Source: Bradyrhizobiaceae bacterium PARB1 (GTDB taxonomy: Bacteria > Pseudomonadota > Alphaproteobacteria > Rhizobiales > Xanthobacteraceae). From it: a stretch of DNA of 64,000 bases. Location of the stretch: the NCBI GenBank assembly GCA_002256345.1, contig NKIY01000001.1:124001-188000 (forward strand). Direction: 5' to 3'. The notes under the pieces are model-generated. The model saw only the letters and a program-made list of their open reading frames with translations. It made no database searches and was not told the DNA's origin. Shown here one piece after another: positions 34,991-43,786 of this stretch; position 1 is the first letter of the stretch, and each line of letters opens with the position of its first letter. Both the position numbers and the translations under genes were made by a program.

Positions 34991-37312
34991 ATGAAGACCA
35001 GGAATGCCGCGCAAGACATCGCCATGCGCGGGACCGCGCTACTCGCAATCACTTTGCCTTGGATGCTCGCAGGCACCGCCTATGCGCAGAGCACCGAGGA
35101 GCAGAAGCGGCAGCAGGCGGCGGAGCGCATTGCGGCCAGCTACGGGGTGATGCTCGACGAGATCAGCGTCTATGCCGATCGTAACGCCCGCCAGGTGCTG
35201 AACCTGCCGCAGAACGTCACCGTGATCGGCCGCAAGGAGCTCGACGACCGCATGGTCCGCGACGTGCAGGATCTCGTGCGCTACGAGCCGGGCATCACCG
35301 TCGGCAAAACAACGTCATCGGTCGATCCGTTCGGCAATCTCGCCGGCTTTACTATCCGCGGCGTGTCGAACAACCGCGTTCAGATGCTGATCGACGGCAC
35401 CCGCGTGATCGAGAGCATCGTCGATGGCAATCGCGATTTCATCGACATGTCGAATCTCAAGGCCGTGGAAATCATGCGCGGTCCGGCTGGCGTGATGTGG
35501 GGCGCCGACGCGCTGGGCGGCGTCGTGGCCTTCGTCACCAAGGATCCGGAAGACTATTTGAAGGGCCGCAATTTCGGCGGCCAGCTGGATACGACTTACG
35601 ATTCCTACGACAAGAGCTGGGTCAAGACCGGCACCACGGCGTTCCGTTTCGGCGACTTTGCCGCGATGATCAGCGCGTCGCAGCGCAGCTATAGCGAAGG
35701 GACGCTGTCCAAGGCGCGCGCCGATGGCGGCATCTATGGTTGTCCGCGGCCCGCCGAAGCCATCCGTTGCAACCAGCTCAATCCGCTCGATGGCGATGAT
35801 GTCAGCGTGCTCAACAAGCTGGTGTGGACGCCGGACAACCAGAACGAGGTGAAATTCACCGCGGACTTCCTTCGAAAGAATGCGGATGTCGATCAGCGGC
35901 TGGATCTCGGCCTGCAGTCGACTGGCATCACCAATCTGAGCTATCTGCGTAATCAGATCCAGACCCGCGAACGCTACACGCTGGCCCACAAATACACGCC
36001 GAATGCTGGCTGGATCGACCAGGTCAAATGGCAGGTCTCGCATTCAGATCAGGAACGCGACTTTACGGGCGTCCGCCAGCGTCGCCTTGCTAATGGTCAG
36101 TTCGACCGGCTCGACTTCCTGCTGGATTACCGGGAACGGTTCACCGAAGGTGACATCCAGTTCAACTCGTCATTCCACACGCCATGGGCCCGCCATGCAT
36201 TCACCTATGGCGTCTATGCCAGCGTTGCCGAGACCGATTATCAGCGGCGCGACACGACCACCAATCTGAACACGAACGTGGTCACGATCGCCAATGCTGG
36301 CGGTTTCAATTTTGCGAATGCGACCACCACCCGTATCGACGGCTTTATCCAGGACGAAATCTCACTGCTTAACGATCGCTGGAAGCTGACGCCCGGCGTC
36401 CGTTACGCCACTTACGAACTCGATCCGCGGCCGAACCCGTTCTACCGCGCCGTTGCAGGCAAGGAGCCTCGTGAGGTCCAGAGCGAAAAACTGGTCAAGC
36501 AGTTCGGCTCGGTGTTCAAGTTCGATGAGCACTTCTCGGTTGTCGGTCGTTATGCCGAGGGCTTCAAGATGCCGACCTCGCAACAGCTCTATACGTCGCT
36601 GCCGGGTGGTGCCGGCACCAATATGGATCTGGTGCCCAACCCCACGCTGCGTCCGGAAGAGGTCAAGAGCTATGAAATCGGCCTGCGTGGCCAGTTCCAG
36701 CAGGGCTTCTTCAGCGTCACCGTGTTCAAGTCCGACTACACAGACTTCATCCAGAACTTCGTCAACACGCCGAGCACAAATTTCCCCGGCCTGTTCGATC
36801 TGACCTATGCCAACCTGTCGAAGGTGAAACTGCTCGGCTTCGAATTTGCGACCGAATATCATTTCACCGATTACTGGAGTGCCAACCTCTCGGTCGCCTA
36901 TACGCAGGGCACGCAGAAGGCGACGGCGACCAGCGCGGAAACCGCCTTCGACGGAACGACGCCGTTCTCCGGCGTGATGGGCGTGCGCTACAATGACCGG
37001 CCGAATGGCTTCGACGCACAGCTACTTTCCACCTGGTCGGCCGGCGCATTGTCGCGCAGCGATCCGACCTATTATCGTCCGGACAGCTACATCGTGTTCG
37101 ATGCGATCGTCGGCTATCGGCCGCAAATGGCGCCGGGCCTGACGCTGCGCGCCTCGGTCCTCAATATTGCCGACACCCGGTATTTCCCGTCGCTTACTGG
37201 AAGCACCACTTACACGAACACGGCATCGGCTGCCGTCGCGATGGGCAATCCGATCGAACTGCGCACGGCCCCGGGCCGCACCTTCAAGGTTGGTGCGAGT
37301 TACGCGTTCTGA
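34991..37312 (+). CDS. TonB-dependent receptor of the haem/haemoglobin/transferrin family
   Basis: A 773-residue outer-membrane receptor. It has a signal peptide (LLAITLPWMLAGTAYAQ), a short helical linker, a TonB-box-like MLDEISVYADR, and a plug domain (NVTVIGRKELDDRMVRDVQD, VEIMRGPAGVMWGADALGGV). A 22-strand barrel follows and ends in KVGASYAF with a terminal aromatic. The GFKMPTSQQLY and NPTLRPEEVKSYEIGLRG segments correspond to the FRAP and NPNL boxes of haem receptors. No histidine lies between them, where haem receptors usually carry their axial His, so the ligand may be something else or be held differently. The neighbours favour haem or iron uptake. Confidence 0.85.
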   Translation: MKTRNAAQDIAMRGTALLAITLPWMLAGTAYAQSTEEQKRQQAAERIAASYGVMLDEISVYADRNARQVLNLPQNVTVIGRKELDDRMVRDVQDLVRYEPGITVGKTTSSVDPFGNLAGFTIRGVSNNRVQMLIDGTRVIESIVDGNRDFIDMSNLKAVEIMRGPAGVMWGADALGGVVAFVTKDPEDYLKGRNFGGQLDTTYDSYDKSWVKTGTTAFRFGDFAAMISASQRSYSEGTLSKARADGGIYGCPRPAEAIRCNQLNPLDGDDVSVLNKLVWTPDNQNEVKFTADFLRKNADVDQRLDLGLQSTGITNLSYLRNQIQTRERYTLAHKYTPNAGWIDQVKWQVSHSDQERDFTGVRQRRLANGQFDRLDFLLDYRERFTEGDIQFNSSFHTPWARHAFTYGVYASVAETDYQRRDTTTNLNTNVVTIANAGGFNFANATTTRIDGFIQDEISLLNDRWKLTPGVRYATYELDPRPNPFYRAVAGKEPREVQSEKLVKQFGSVFKFDEHFSVVGRYAEGFKMPTSQQLYTSLPGGAGTNMDLVPNPTLRPEEVKSYEIGLRGQFQQGFFSVTVFKSDYTDFIQNFVNTPSTNFPGLFDLTYANLSKVKLLGFEFATEYHFTDYWSANLSVAYTQGTQKATATSAETAFDGTTPFSGVMGVRYNDRPNGFDAQLLSTWSAGALSRSDPTYYRPDSYIVFDAIVGYRPQMAPGLTLRASVLNIADTRYFPSLTGSTTYTNTASAAVAMGNPIELRTAPGRTFKVGASYAF

Positions 37313-37333
37313 TCGATCATTTCGCACTGTGAG

Positions 37334-37367
37334 CCGGAGCGATGCAGTCCAACTGCATCGGCTCCGG
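37334..37367. repeat. Bulged hairpin between the receptor and the ABC transporter
   Basis: CCGGAGC-GATGCAGT (37334-37348) pairs with ACTGCATC-G-GCTCCGG (37352-37367): fifteen pairs with one bulged base and a 3-base loop. It sits 21 bases after the receptor stop and 34 bases before the transporter ATG. No T tract follows, so it is more likely an mRNA-stabilising structure or a small repeat element than a full terminator. Confidence 0.6.
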
Positions 37368-37400
37368 GACTCCGGGCCGCACTTTCAACGGACAAATTTC

Positions 37401-39155
37401 ATGCGCGACATTCTCAGGCAAACCTGGCGTTTCGTCTGGATCGCCTCCACCGGGCCGGGACGCTATCTCAGCCTGTTCCTGCTCGCGGTCATTATTGCGT
37501 GCCAGCTCACTGCTATCCAGGTGACGCTGCGGCAGGTGCAGTGGAGCGCCGATTTCTTCAACGCGCTGCAGAAGATCGATGCGCAGGCAGCCGTCGCCCA
37601 GATCGGTGTATTTGCGATCCTGATCGTGATTTCCGCGGCGCTCTATCTGGTCTCGCGCTATTGCAAACGTCTGCTCCAGTTTCGCTGGCGCCAGCGCTTG
37701 TCGGAAGTATTGCTCGATCGCTGGACGATCACGAAAGCCTATTGGTTTCTGCATCCGAGCCTTGGGTCGGAGAAGAGCATCGACAATCCCGACCAGCGCA
37801 TCGCCGAGGACTGCAGCATGTTCCCCGAATTTATCCTCGGTGGTCATGACGGTGTCGGGCGAGCCGGCGTGCTCGACTTCATCATGAGCCTGATCGGGCT
37901 CGTCTCCTATGTCATGCTGCTGTGGCAGCTCTCGACCTTTGCACTGCAATTCTCGTTGTTCGGATTCGAAGTGGAGATCCCGCGCTACATGGTCTGGGCC
38001 GCGCCGATCTATGTCGCGCTGTCCACCGCGCTCACCCATCTGCTCGGCCGTCAATTACCGGGATTGTTGATGGAGGAGCAGAGGCGCGAGGCGGATTTCC
38101 GTTTTGCGCTGGTCAACTTGCGCGAGAATGCATCGGCGATCGCATTGTCCGACGGGGACGCGGCCGACAGAAAGGTGATCACGAACCGCTTCGCCGATCT
38201 TTTTGACGTCTGGCGCCGCGTGATCCGGCGGGAATTCATCTATGGGATGTTCACGCGTCCCTATTTCCAGAGCGTGCTACGAATCCCCACATTTCTCGCG
38301 CTTCCTGCATTTCTCGCAGGGAAGGTCACTTTGGGCGGCCTGACCCAACTCGCGGCAGCTTTTGGCAATGTCGTGACCACGCTGTCGTGGCTGATCTTCA
38401 ATTATAAATTCATGTCGGATCTGGTTGCGACCACGCGCCGTCTGCAAGGTTTCATGAACGCAACCGACAGTGCCGCGAGCACGGCCGGAACGCTGCAGCG
38501 GCGAGTCTCCGGGGACTGCAAGCTCGACATCCGCGATCTCAATATCTTTGCTCCGGATGGTCGAATGCTGCTCGGTATCCCCGCGCTGTCGATACAGCAG
38601 GGGGAGGCGGTCTGGTTGAGCGGCGCATCGGGGCTCGGCAAGAGCACGCTGCTCAAGGCGTTGGCGGGGCTCTGGCCGCAAGCGGATGGTGCTTTGAGCC
38701 TGCCGGCTGGCAAGCTCGTCTTCATGCCGCAGCAGGTCTATATGCCGCTCGGATCGCTGCGAGATGCCGCGGTATATCCCGCAGATCCCGATGATGTTCC
38801 CGCCGCTACGGTCGATCGATTGCTCCGTGCCGTCGACCTCGGCGCCCGTCTCGATGCCGGCGACGACAATGCCAGCGGGTTGTCGGTCGGTGAACAGCAG
38901 CGTCTGGCCATCGTGCGCTTGATCGTCGCAAAACCGGATTGGGTATTTGCTGATGAGGCGACCAGCGCCCTTGATCTCGAAGCCGAGCGCCGCGTGATGG
39001 AATTGCTGCGGAACGAGCTACCGCAAGCAACCATCATCCTGATCGCCCATCGCGTCCCGCACGGATTGGGGGAGGTTCGCCGTGTGAGTTTGGGCGACCA
39101 TGGTCCGATGCCGGGCGAAGTGCCGGACCGGTTGCCACGCCTCAGCATCGGCTGA
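37401..39155 (+). CDS. ABC transporter, fused permease and ATPase of the SbmA/BacA-ABCD type
   Basis: A 584-residue protein. Six membrane helices lie at roughly 18-330, with FRWRQRLSEVLLDRWTITKA and NPDQRIAEDCSMFPEF. The DQRI stretch is characteristic of the SbmA/BacA and peroxisomal ABCD group, also seen in mycobacterial Rv1819c. An ABC domain follows: Walker A LSGASGLGKSTLLKALAGLW, signature LSVGEQQRLAIVRLI, Walker B VFADEATSALD. The signature has Val instead of Gly in LSGGEQ. Homologues import cobalamin, peptides or hydrophilic cargo, or carry lipids. Next to a TonB receptor it is likely an inner-membrane partner. The ATG at 37401 gives the natural start. Confidence 0.87.
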   Translation: MRDILRQTWRFVWIASTGPGRYLSLFLLAVIIACQLTAIQVTLRQVQWSADFFNALQKIDAQAAVAQIGVFAILIVISAALYLVSRYCKRLLQFRWRQRLSEVLLDRWTITKAYWFLHPSLGSEKSIDNPDQRIAEDCSMFPEFILGGHDGVGRAGVLDFIMSLIGLVSYVMLLWQLSTFALQFSLFGFEVEIPRYMVWAAPIYVALSTALTHLLGRQLPGLLMEEQRREADFRFALVNLRENASAIALSDGDAADRKVITNRFADLFDVWRRVIRREFIYGMFTRPYFQSVLRIPTFLALPAFLAGKVTLGGLTQLAAAFGNVVTTLSWLIFNYKFMSDLVATTRRLQGFMNATDSAASTAGTLQRRVSGDCKLDIRDLNIFAPDGRMLLGIPALSIQQGEAVWLSGASGLGKSTLLKALAGLWPQADGALSLPAGKLVFMPQQVYMPLGSLRDAAVYPADPDDVPAATVDRLLRAVDLGARLDAGDDNASGLSVGEQQRLAIVRLIVAKPDWVFADEATSALDLEAERRVMELLRNELPQATIILIAHRVPHGLGEVRRVSLGDHGPMPGEVPDRLPRLSIG

Positions 39156-39422
39156 TGGAAATTTGGACGATAAAAAAGAAAGCGAGGCGCAGCCGGCATC
39201 ACCACGGCTACGCCCCGCGTCGCCGGTCTTTGGGGCAGGGGGACGACCGGCTGCTGTAATGACGCCGACGAGCAGAAAGCGTTCCGTGCGACCTGAAATA
39301 TTTAATGCACGGTTAAGTGAACGGATCCCATGAACCTGCGGGCTTGACCGACGTTCTAATGCAACAGCGCCACGCGCAGACGTGGGCAGGGTAGCGTTAC
39401 AGAGCGTTCGAGCGAGGCTCAG

Positions 39423-39854
39423 ATGTCAAAGGTGTCCAGTCTGGTTGTGGGAGTAGTCAGTGGCGCGGCTATGTTCGGCGCCATTCAATACGCCTCAGGC
39501 AACGATCTCTCCGGCAGCCGCCTGCGCGGCACACTGACGGAGCGAGATACCGCAATTCCTTCTTCCTCCTTCACGACTACAGTCAATCGCAGCGCCAAGG
39601 GTGATCGCGATATGGCTCCGGCTAGTCTCGATCCGGGGCAGACGCTGTCCTTCCGGGTCCATGGCCTGACCGATACGTCGGTCTTGCTGCGTCTGGCTGG
39701 TCCGGCACCGAAGGCTCAGCCCGAAAAGCCGGCGAGCACCAAGGCAATCCCGATCGACAGCAAGCCGCGCAAGGCGACGGTGGCCTGCGAGCCGCCGGTC
39801 AGCATGCTCACCGAGGTGGCGCGGTCGCTGCAGCCGGGTCGTTGCATCACCTGA
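39423..39854 (+). CDS. Conserved hypothetical exported protein
   Basis: A 143-residue protein with an N-terminal hydrophobic segment (SLVVGVVSGAAMFGAIQYAS) that may anchor or export it. The middle is polar, Ser/Thr/Arg-rich and Pro/Lys-rich. It ends with CEPPVSMLTEVARSLQPGRC, containing two cysteines that could form a disulfide. This ending resembles small uncharacterised proteins of the Bradyrhizobium group. It is monocistronic, with a 267-base gap before it. I do not recognise a function. Confidence 0.7.
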   Translation: MSKVSSLVVGVVSGAAMFGAIQYASGNDLSGSRLRGTLTERDTAIPSSSFTTTVNRSAKGDRDMAPASLDPGQTLSFRVHGLTDTSVLLRLAGPAPKAQPEKPASTKAIPIDSKPRKATVACEPPVSMLTEVARSLQPGRCIT

Positions 39855-39914
39855 CGCTTGCGGCAGCGATTGCCGCCGGGCTGCCGCACTGTTGCCGCAA
39901 GAAACGATCGGAAA

Positions 39915-40394
39915 TCAGTCGCCGGCAGCCTCATCGGAGCTGCCGTTTTCGTTGTCGTCGTCCTCGGCCGAATTGGCACTTCTATTCGCCATATAGCCGA
40001 CCGCAACGCCCACCAACGCCAGTAATGGTACCAGTTTCTTCAAACCGACCGCACGGGCGATCTGGATCCCGGTTGCGACCATCATGGGGTCGATCAGAGG
40101 CGCACTTGCGGCAGCCCGTGCTGCCGCGCGCGCTGCGGCTGCTGCCCGTTCACGCGCGCGCTTCTGCTTCTGCGCATAGACCAGCGCGAAAATGCCAGCA
40201 ATCACGACGAAAATGCCAGCGATTGTCAGGCAGGCGGCGATGGCGCCGTGCTGTTGCAGGACGGCGATGAAAATCGCGGCGCAGGCAAAACACAGCGCGA
40301 TGAAACCGGCAAATCCCGCGATCGCGACCAGCGAGGTCATGCGCAGGCTGGCGCCGGTGCTGTGTTTGAGATCGTCGATGTAACGCTGCAGCAT
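39915..40394 (-). CDS. YqjE/holin-like small membrane protein
   Basis: A 159-residue protein with two adjacent membrane helices at about 18-70 (AIAGFAGFIALCFACAAIFI and IAACLTIAGIFVVIAGIFAL), then a basic Ala/Arg-rich helical stretch and a third short membrane segment near the C-terminus (LVPLLALVGVAVGYMA), ending in an acidic tail. The layout fits the phage-holin-like YqjE group (PF07332 type). It is probably cotranscribed after the DUF883 gene (94 bases apart), as with yqjD-yqjE in enterobacteria. The assignment is by pattern only. Confidence 0.6.
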   Translation of the reverse strand: MLQRYIDDLKHSTGASLRMTSLVAIAGFAGFIALCFACAAIFIAVLQQHGAIAACLTIAGIFVVIAGIFALVYAQKQKRARERAAAAARAAARAAASAPLIDPMMVATGIQIARAVGLKKLVPLLALVGVAVGYMANRSANSAEDDDNENGSSDEAAGD

Positions 40395-40488
40395 CGCAAG
40401 CCCCCGTATTCACTGCGCTATCATAAAGAAAACCGGCGGTGCCTTGCGGCGCCGCCAGTCCGATCATTCCCGATTGTCGCCGCCGTGG

Positions 40489-40881
40489 TTAACGGCGCCA
40501 GGCCATGCCGATCAGCAGGCCAAGGCCGAGCGCAAGGCCGACGCTGGCGAGCGGGCGTTGCGTGATGGCATCTTCCAACGACTCTTCGAGAGAGTAGGCG
40601 GCATCATAGGCAGCGCTGCCGCGCTCGCGCAGATCGTCATAGACGGCGCCGCCACGATCCTGCAGGTCGGACATCATGTCGTCGGCGCGCTCGCGCGCCT
40701 GTTTGACGCCGCGACGCGCCTGCTTGCCCGCCTGGCCTGTGAAAGCGTTGAGGGCGTCGGTGATTTGTTCGGTGAGGGCGGCGACGTCGTTTTTCACGGC
40801 TGTGAGATCCTTCTGCAGGCGACTATAGGTGGCTTTGTCCGTCAGTTTCTTCAATTCGCTCAATGCATCGTCGTCGGACAT
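40489..40881 (-). CDS. DUF883 (ElaB/YqjD-like) membrane-anchored protein
   Basis: A 130-residue protein: a long amphipathic helix or coiled coil (ELKKLTDKATYSRLQKDLTAV and later RGVKQARERADDMMSDLQDR), ending with a glycine-rich membrane anchor PLASVGLALGLGLLIGMAWRR. E. coli YqjD with this design sits in the inner membrane and binds ribosomes in stationary phase. The gene is upstream of a YqjE-like partner. Stress or stationary-phase expression is plausible but not shown here. Confidence 0.8.
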   Translation of the reverse strand: MSDDDALSELKKLTDKATYSRLQKDLTAVKNDVAALTEQITDALNAFTGQAGKQARRGVKQARERADDMMSDLQDRGGAVYDDLRERGSAAYDAAYSLEESLEDAITQRPLASVGLALGLGLLIGMAWRR

Positions 40882-40963
40882 GCGAAGCTCCCCTCAGAAA
40901 CAAGAACCGGAATTTGCAGCGGAAACGCCCGGTTGGATCGTAAGTTCCATTGGTAAAGCTGGA

Positions 40964-42073
40964 TTACTCCTGCGGCAACTGGGGCGAATTGAGTGGCATC
41001 AAATGCTCCTTGAGGATCAGCCCGACGATCAGGATCGGCGCCGCCAGAAAGCCGCCCATCGGCCCCCACAGCCAGGTCCAGAAAGCAAGGCCGACGAACA
41101 CCGCCAGCGCGTTGAGCTGCAGCCGGCGACCGATGATGGTCGGGGTGATGAAGTGGCCTTCCATGAAAGTCAGCCCGACGAACAGCGTCGCGGCGATCAG
41201 GCCGGCACCGAGCGTGGAGGCGGTGACGATGCCGACCACCACCAGAATGACGAACATCACCACCGGGCCGATGATCGGGAAGAAGTTCAGCGTCGCTGCC
41301 AGTGCGCCAAGTCCGGCAGGATTCGGCATGCCTGTGACGGCACAGATGATACCGGTGCCGATGCCGACACCGAAATTGATCATGGTAACCATGAGCAGAT
41401 AGTCGCCGAGCCGGGTCTCGATGGCATTGAGAATACGCAGCGTGCGCAGCCGCCACTCGTGATCGCTGAAATTCATGATCATTGCGCGGCGCAAGTCCTT
41501 CCAGCTTGCGATGAACAGAACGAGCGTGGCCAGGAACAACAAGAACTCGGTAAAAGTCGGGGAAAGGAATTCCACGGTCGGCTGCACCCAGTCGATCTTC
41601 GGAAGTTTGAACTGTGTGGTGGAGAGCGCCTCGGTATCGCCGAACATGCTCTGAAACTGGTGCCACAACGCCAGCGGTCGATCGAAGATCTGCAACTTCT
41701 CTCTCAGCTGCGCGCCGAGCTCGGGCATGCGGTTGGTCCATTCGATCAACGGCGCCGAGATTAATCCAATGATGAAAATTGTTGTGGCGCCGACGCCAGT
41801 GACGATCAGGACCGATGACACGGCACGCGGAATGTTTCGCTTCTCGAGAAAGTTCGCGGCCGGGGACAGCATGGTACCGACGATGAAGGCGGTAACGACC
41901 GGCAGGAAGAAGGCCTTGGCGAAATACAGAACCGTCATCACGGTGATTGCCAGCAAGGATACCAGCGCAAAAGCGACGACTTCGGCACGACGAATGATGG
42001 GCGGCTGCTCGACATCGCTCTCCGGGACGGGAATGCCGGTAGGTTTGTCGGGAAAAGAGCGGACCTTACTCAT
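40964..42073 (-). CDS. AI-2E family transporter (UPF0118/PerM-like)
   Basis: A 369-residue polytopic inner-membrane protein with two N-terminal helices (ALVSLLAITVMTVLYFAKAF, VTAFIVGTMLSPAANFLEKR), a cytoplasmic helical middle, and a C-terminal group of four or five helices with LNFFPIIGPVVMFVILVVVG and GHFITPTIIGRRLQLNALAV. This is the standard layout of the AI-2E/PerM family, whose members have been linked to autoinducer-2 export, Na+/H+ exchange or lipid export; the name does not establish the substrate. It has no operon partner, with 82 bases to the DUF883 gene downstream. Confidence 0.92.
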   Translation of the reverse strand: MSKVRSFPDKPTGIPVPESDVEQPPIIRRAEVVAFALVSLLAITVMTVLYFAKAFFLPVVTAFIVGTMLSPAANFLEKRNIPRAVSSVLIVTGVGATTIFIIGLISAPLIEWTNRMPELGAQLREKLQIFDRPLALWHQFQSMFGDTEALSTTQFKLPKIDWVQPTVEFLSPTFTEFLLFLATLVLFIASWKDLRRAMIMNFSDHEWRLRTLRILNAIETRLGDYLLMVTMINFGVGIGTGIICAVTGMPNPAGLGALAATLNFFPIIGPVVMFVILVVVGIVTASTLGAGLIAATLFVGLTFMEGHFITPTIIGRRLQLNALAVFVGLAFWTWLWGPMGGFLAAPILIVGLILKEHLMPLNSPQLPQE

Positions 42074-42277
42074 GATGTGTCACGCGATACCGCCTCCGCT
42101 GGCGAAGTCGTGGCAGGGCTCCGCGAGGATGGCGCGACAACACGATGCTACTTCACAAGTTCCGTCGCGAAACCGTGATGGCCACTTGATTGACAAATCG
42201 TCTTTCCGATGAACCGGCGGCGGAACCGGCGCGACCGAGATAGAGTTATCTGCGCGTCATTCATATGGGGCAGTCAC

Positions 42278-43054
42278 ATGTCACAGGCATCCTTCCGCAG
42301 GTCTTCGCTGTGCGGGGCTGGCGCGTTTGCGCTCGCTGCGGCGCTGCTGTTTGCACCCTCCTTCATCTCCAGCGCCTCTGCGCAAATGATGAGCTACGCG
42401 CCGACCGGGCAGGATGGCTTTCTCGAAGACAACATCATGGTGACGCCGGAGCAGCAGCGGGATGCCGCATCCTATGTGATGCCCGAGCGCCTGCGTCGCG
42501 CCGAAGTTACCTATGTGAGCAACCAGGCGCCCGGTACGATCGTGATCGATACCGGCAACACGCAACTTTACTATATCCTCGGCAATAACCGCGCGATCCG
42601 CTACGGCGTCGGTGTCGGCCGCGAGGGCTTTACCTGGGCGGGCACCGAGACGGTGACGCGCAAGGCGGAATGGCCTGATTGGCATCCGCCGGCAGAGATG
42701 ATTCGTCGCCAGCCTTATCTGCCGCGTTTCATGGCAGGCGGTCCCGGCAATCCGCTCGGCGCGCGCGCCATGTATCTCGGCTCAAGTGCCTATCGCATTC
42801 ACGGCACCAACGATCCGACCACCATTGGCAAGTTCGTTTCCTCAGGCTGCATCCGCCTGACCAACGAGGATGTACAGGATCTTTTCAGGCGCGTGAACGT
42901 TGGCACCAGGGTCGTCGTGCTGCCGAAGGCGGCAGTATCGCGTGAGATGGCGCGTACGGCGCCGAATTCGCACACGGTGATCTCCGTGCGGCCGGCCCGG
43001 GTGTCGGCGGCAGGGCAGCAGGCCATGAATCTCTCGGCGTCATCGCTGTACTAA
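42278..43054 (+). CDS. L,D-transpeptidase (YkuD domain), periplasmic
   Basis: A 258-residue exported enzyme. It has a signal peptide (GAFALAAALLFAPSFISSASA) and a YkuD catalytic domain at about 85-215 with IVIDTGNTQLYYILGNNRAI and the active-site segments RIHGTNDPTTIGKFVSSGCI and RLTNEDVQDLF, containing the catalytic His and Cys (HGTN...SSGCIRL). It cross-links peptidoglycan stems 3-3 or attaches proteins to the wall. The ATG at 42278 puts the signal peptide first; the frame from 42209 adds an Arg-rich stretch. A DUF2865 gene follows after 35 bases. Confidence 0.94.
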   Translation: MSQASFRRSSLCGAGAFALAAALLFAPSFISSASAQMMSYAPTGQDGFLEDNIMVTPEQQRDAASYVMPERLRRAEVTYVSNQAPGTIVIDTGNTQLYYILGNNRAIRYGVGVGREGFTWAGTETVTRKAEWPDWHPPAEMIRRQPYLPRFMAGGPGNPLGARAMYLGSSAYRIHGTNDPTTIGKFVSSGCIRLTNEDVQDLFRRVNVGTRVVVLPKAAVSREMARTAPNSHTVISVRPARVSAAGQQAMNLSASSLY

Positions 43055-43089
43055 TTAATCTGGAAGTTCAATTCGGAGGGCCGTGACCC

Positions 43090-43722
43090 ATGACCCGCAT
43101 GTCTGGACGACGGCTCTTCGGAGCAGGAGCTTTGGCGATCGGTTTGATCAGCGCCGTGATGCCTGCGGCTCACGCTCAGGATTTCTTCTCGGAGCTGTTC
43201 GGCGGCTTCGCACGCGGTCGCATGCCGGAGATGCCTTCGCCATTCGATGACGGGTCGCGCATCCGGATGGAACGGCCACGCGCGGCTAGCGGTAGCGGGC
43301 AGGCTTATTGTGTTCGGACTTGCGACGGCCGCTACTTTCCGATTACAGCAAGCGACAATCAGAGCCGTGCCGCATCGTGCAGCAGTTTCTGCCCGGCGAG
43401 CAAGACGGAGATTGTCTACGGCAGCAGCATCGAGCATGCGTCGACTGAAGGTGGCAAGGCCTATTCGGAACTACCGAATGCCTTCAAATTCAGGAATGAG
43501 ATCGTTGCCGGATGCACCTGCAACGGCAAGGATCAGTTTGGTCTTGCGCAGGTCAAGATCGAGGACGACCCGACGCTGCGTAAGGGCGATATTGTTGCCG
43601 GTGCGGATGGTCTGAAGTCGGTGACCCGCACGGAAAGGCGTGGCGCCTCACTCAACATGACCCCTGTGCCCGCCGCAGTCAGCGCGAAATATGAACGCCT
43701 GCCGGTAGTTGCGCGGGAGTAA
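43090..43722 (+). CDS. DUF2865 domain-containing exported protein
   Basis: A 210-residue protein with a signal peptide (LFGAGALAIGLISAVMPAAHA) and a DUF2865 domain containing CVRTCDGRYFPITASDNQSR, SCSSFCPASKTEIVYGSSIE and the cysteine pair CTCNGKD. The even spacing of cysteines suggests disulfides in the periplasm. Known in alphaproteobacteria, without assigned function. It follows an L,D-transpeptidase gene closely, so a cell-wall role is a reasonable guess only. Confidence 0.85.
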   Translation: MTRMSGRRLFGAGALAIGLISAVMPAAHAQDFFSELFGGFARGRMPEMPSPFDDGSRIRMERPRAASGSGQAYCVRTCDGRYFPITASDNQSRAASCSSFCPASKTEIVYGSSIEHASTEGGKAYSELPNAFKFRNEIVAGCTCNGKDQFGLAQVKIEDDPTLRKGDIVAGADGLKSVTRTERRGASLNMTPVPAAVSAKYERLPVVARE

Positions 43723-43739
43723 GATTCCACATTCATGCT

Positions 43740-43777
43740 GCCATGTCATCGACTGCCTTCGCGGGCGATGACATGGC
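43740..43777. terminator. Long hairpin between convergent DUF2865 and chemoreceptor genes
   Basis: A perfect 12-bp stem GCCATGTCATCG / CGATGACATGGC with a 14-base loop at 43740-43777. It lies 17 bases beyond the DUF2865 stop and 9 bases beyond the chemoreceptor stop on the other side, so it could end transcripts from both sides. The absence of a T tract makes it equally a small repeat element. Confidence 0.55.
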
Positions 43778-43786
43778 GCGTTTGAT

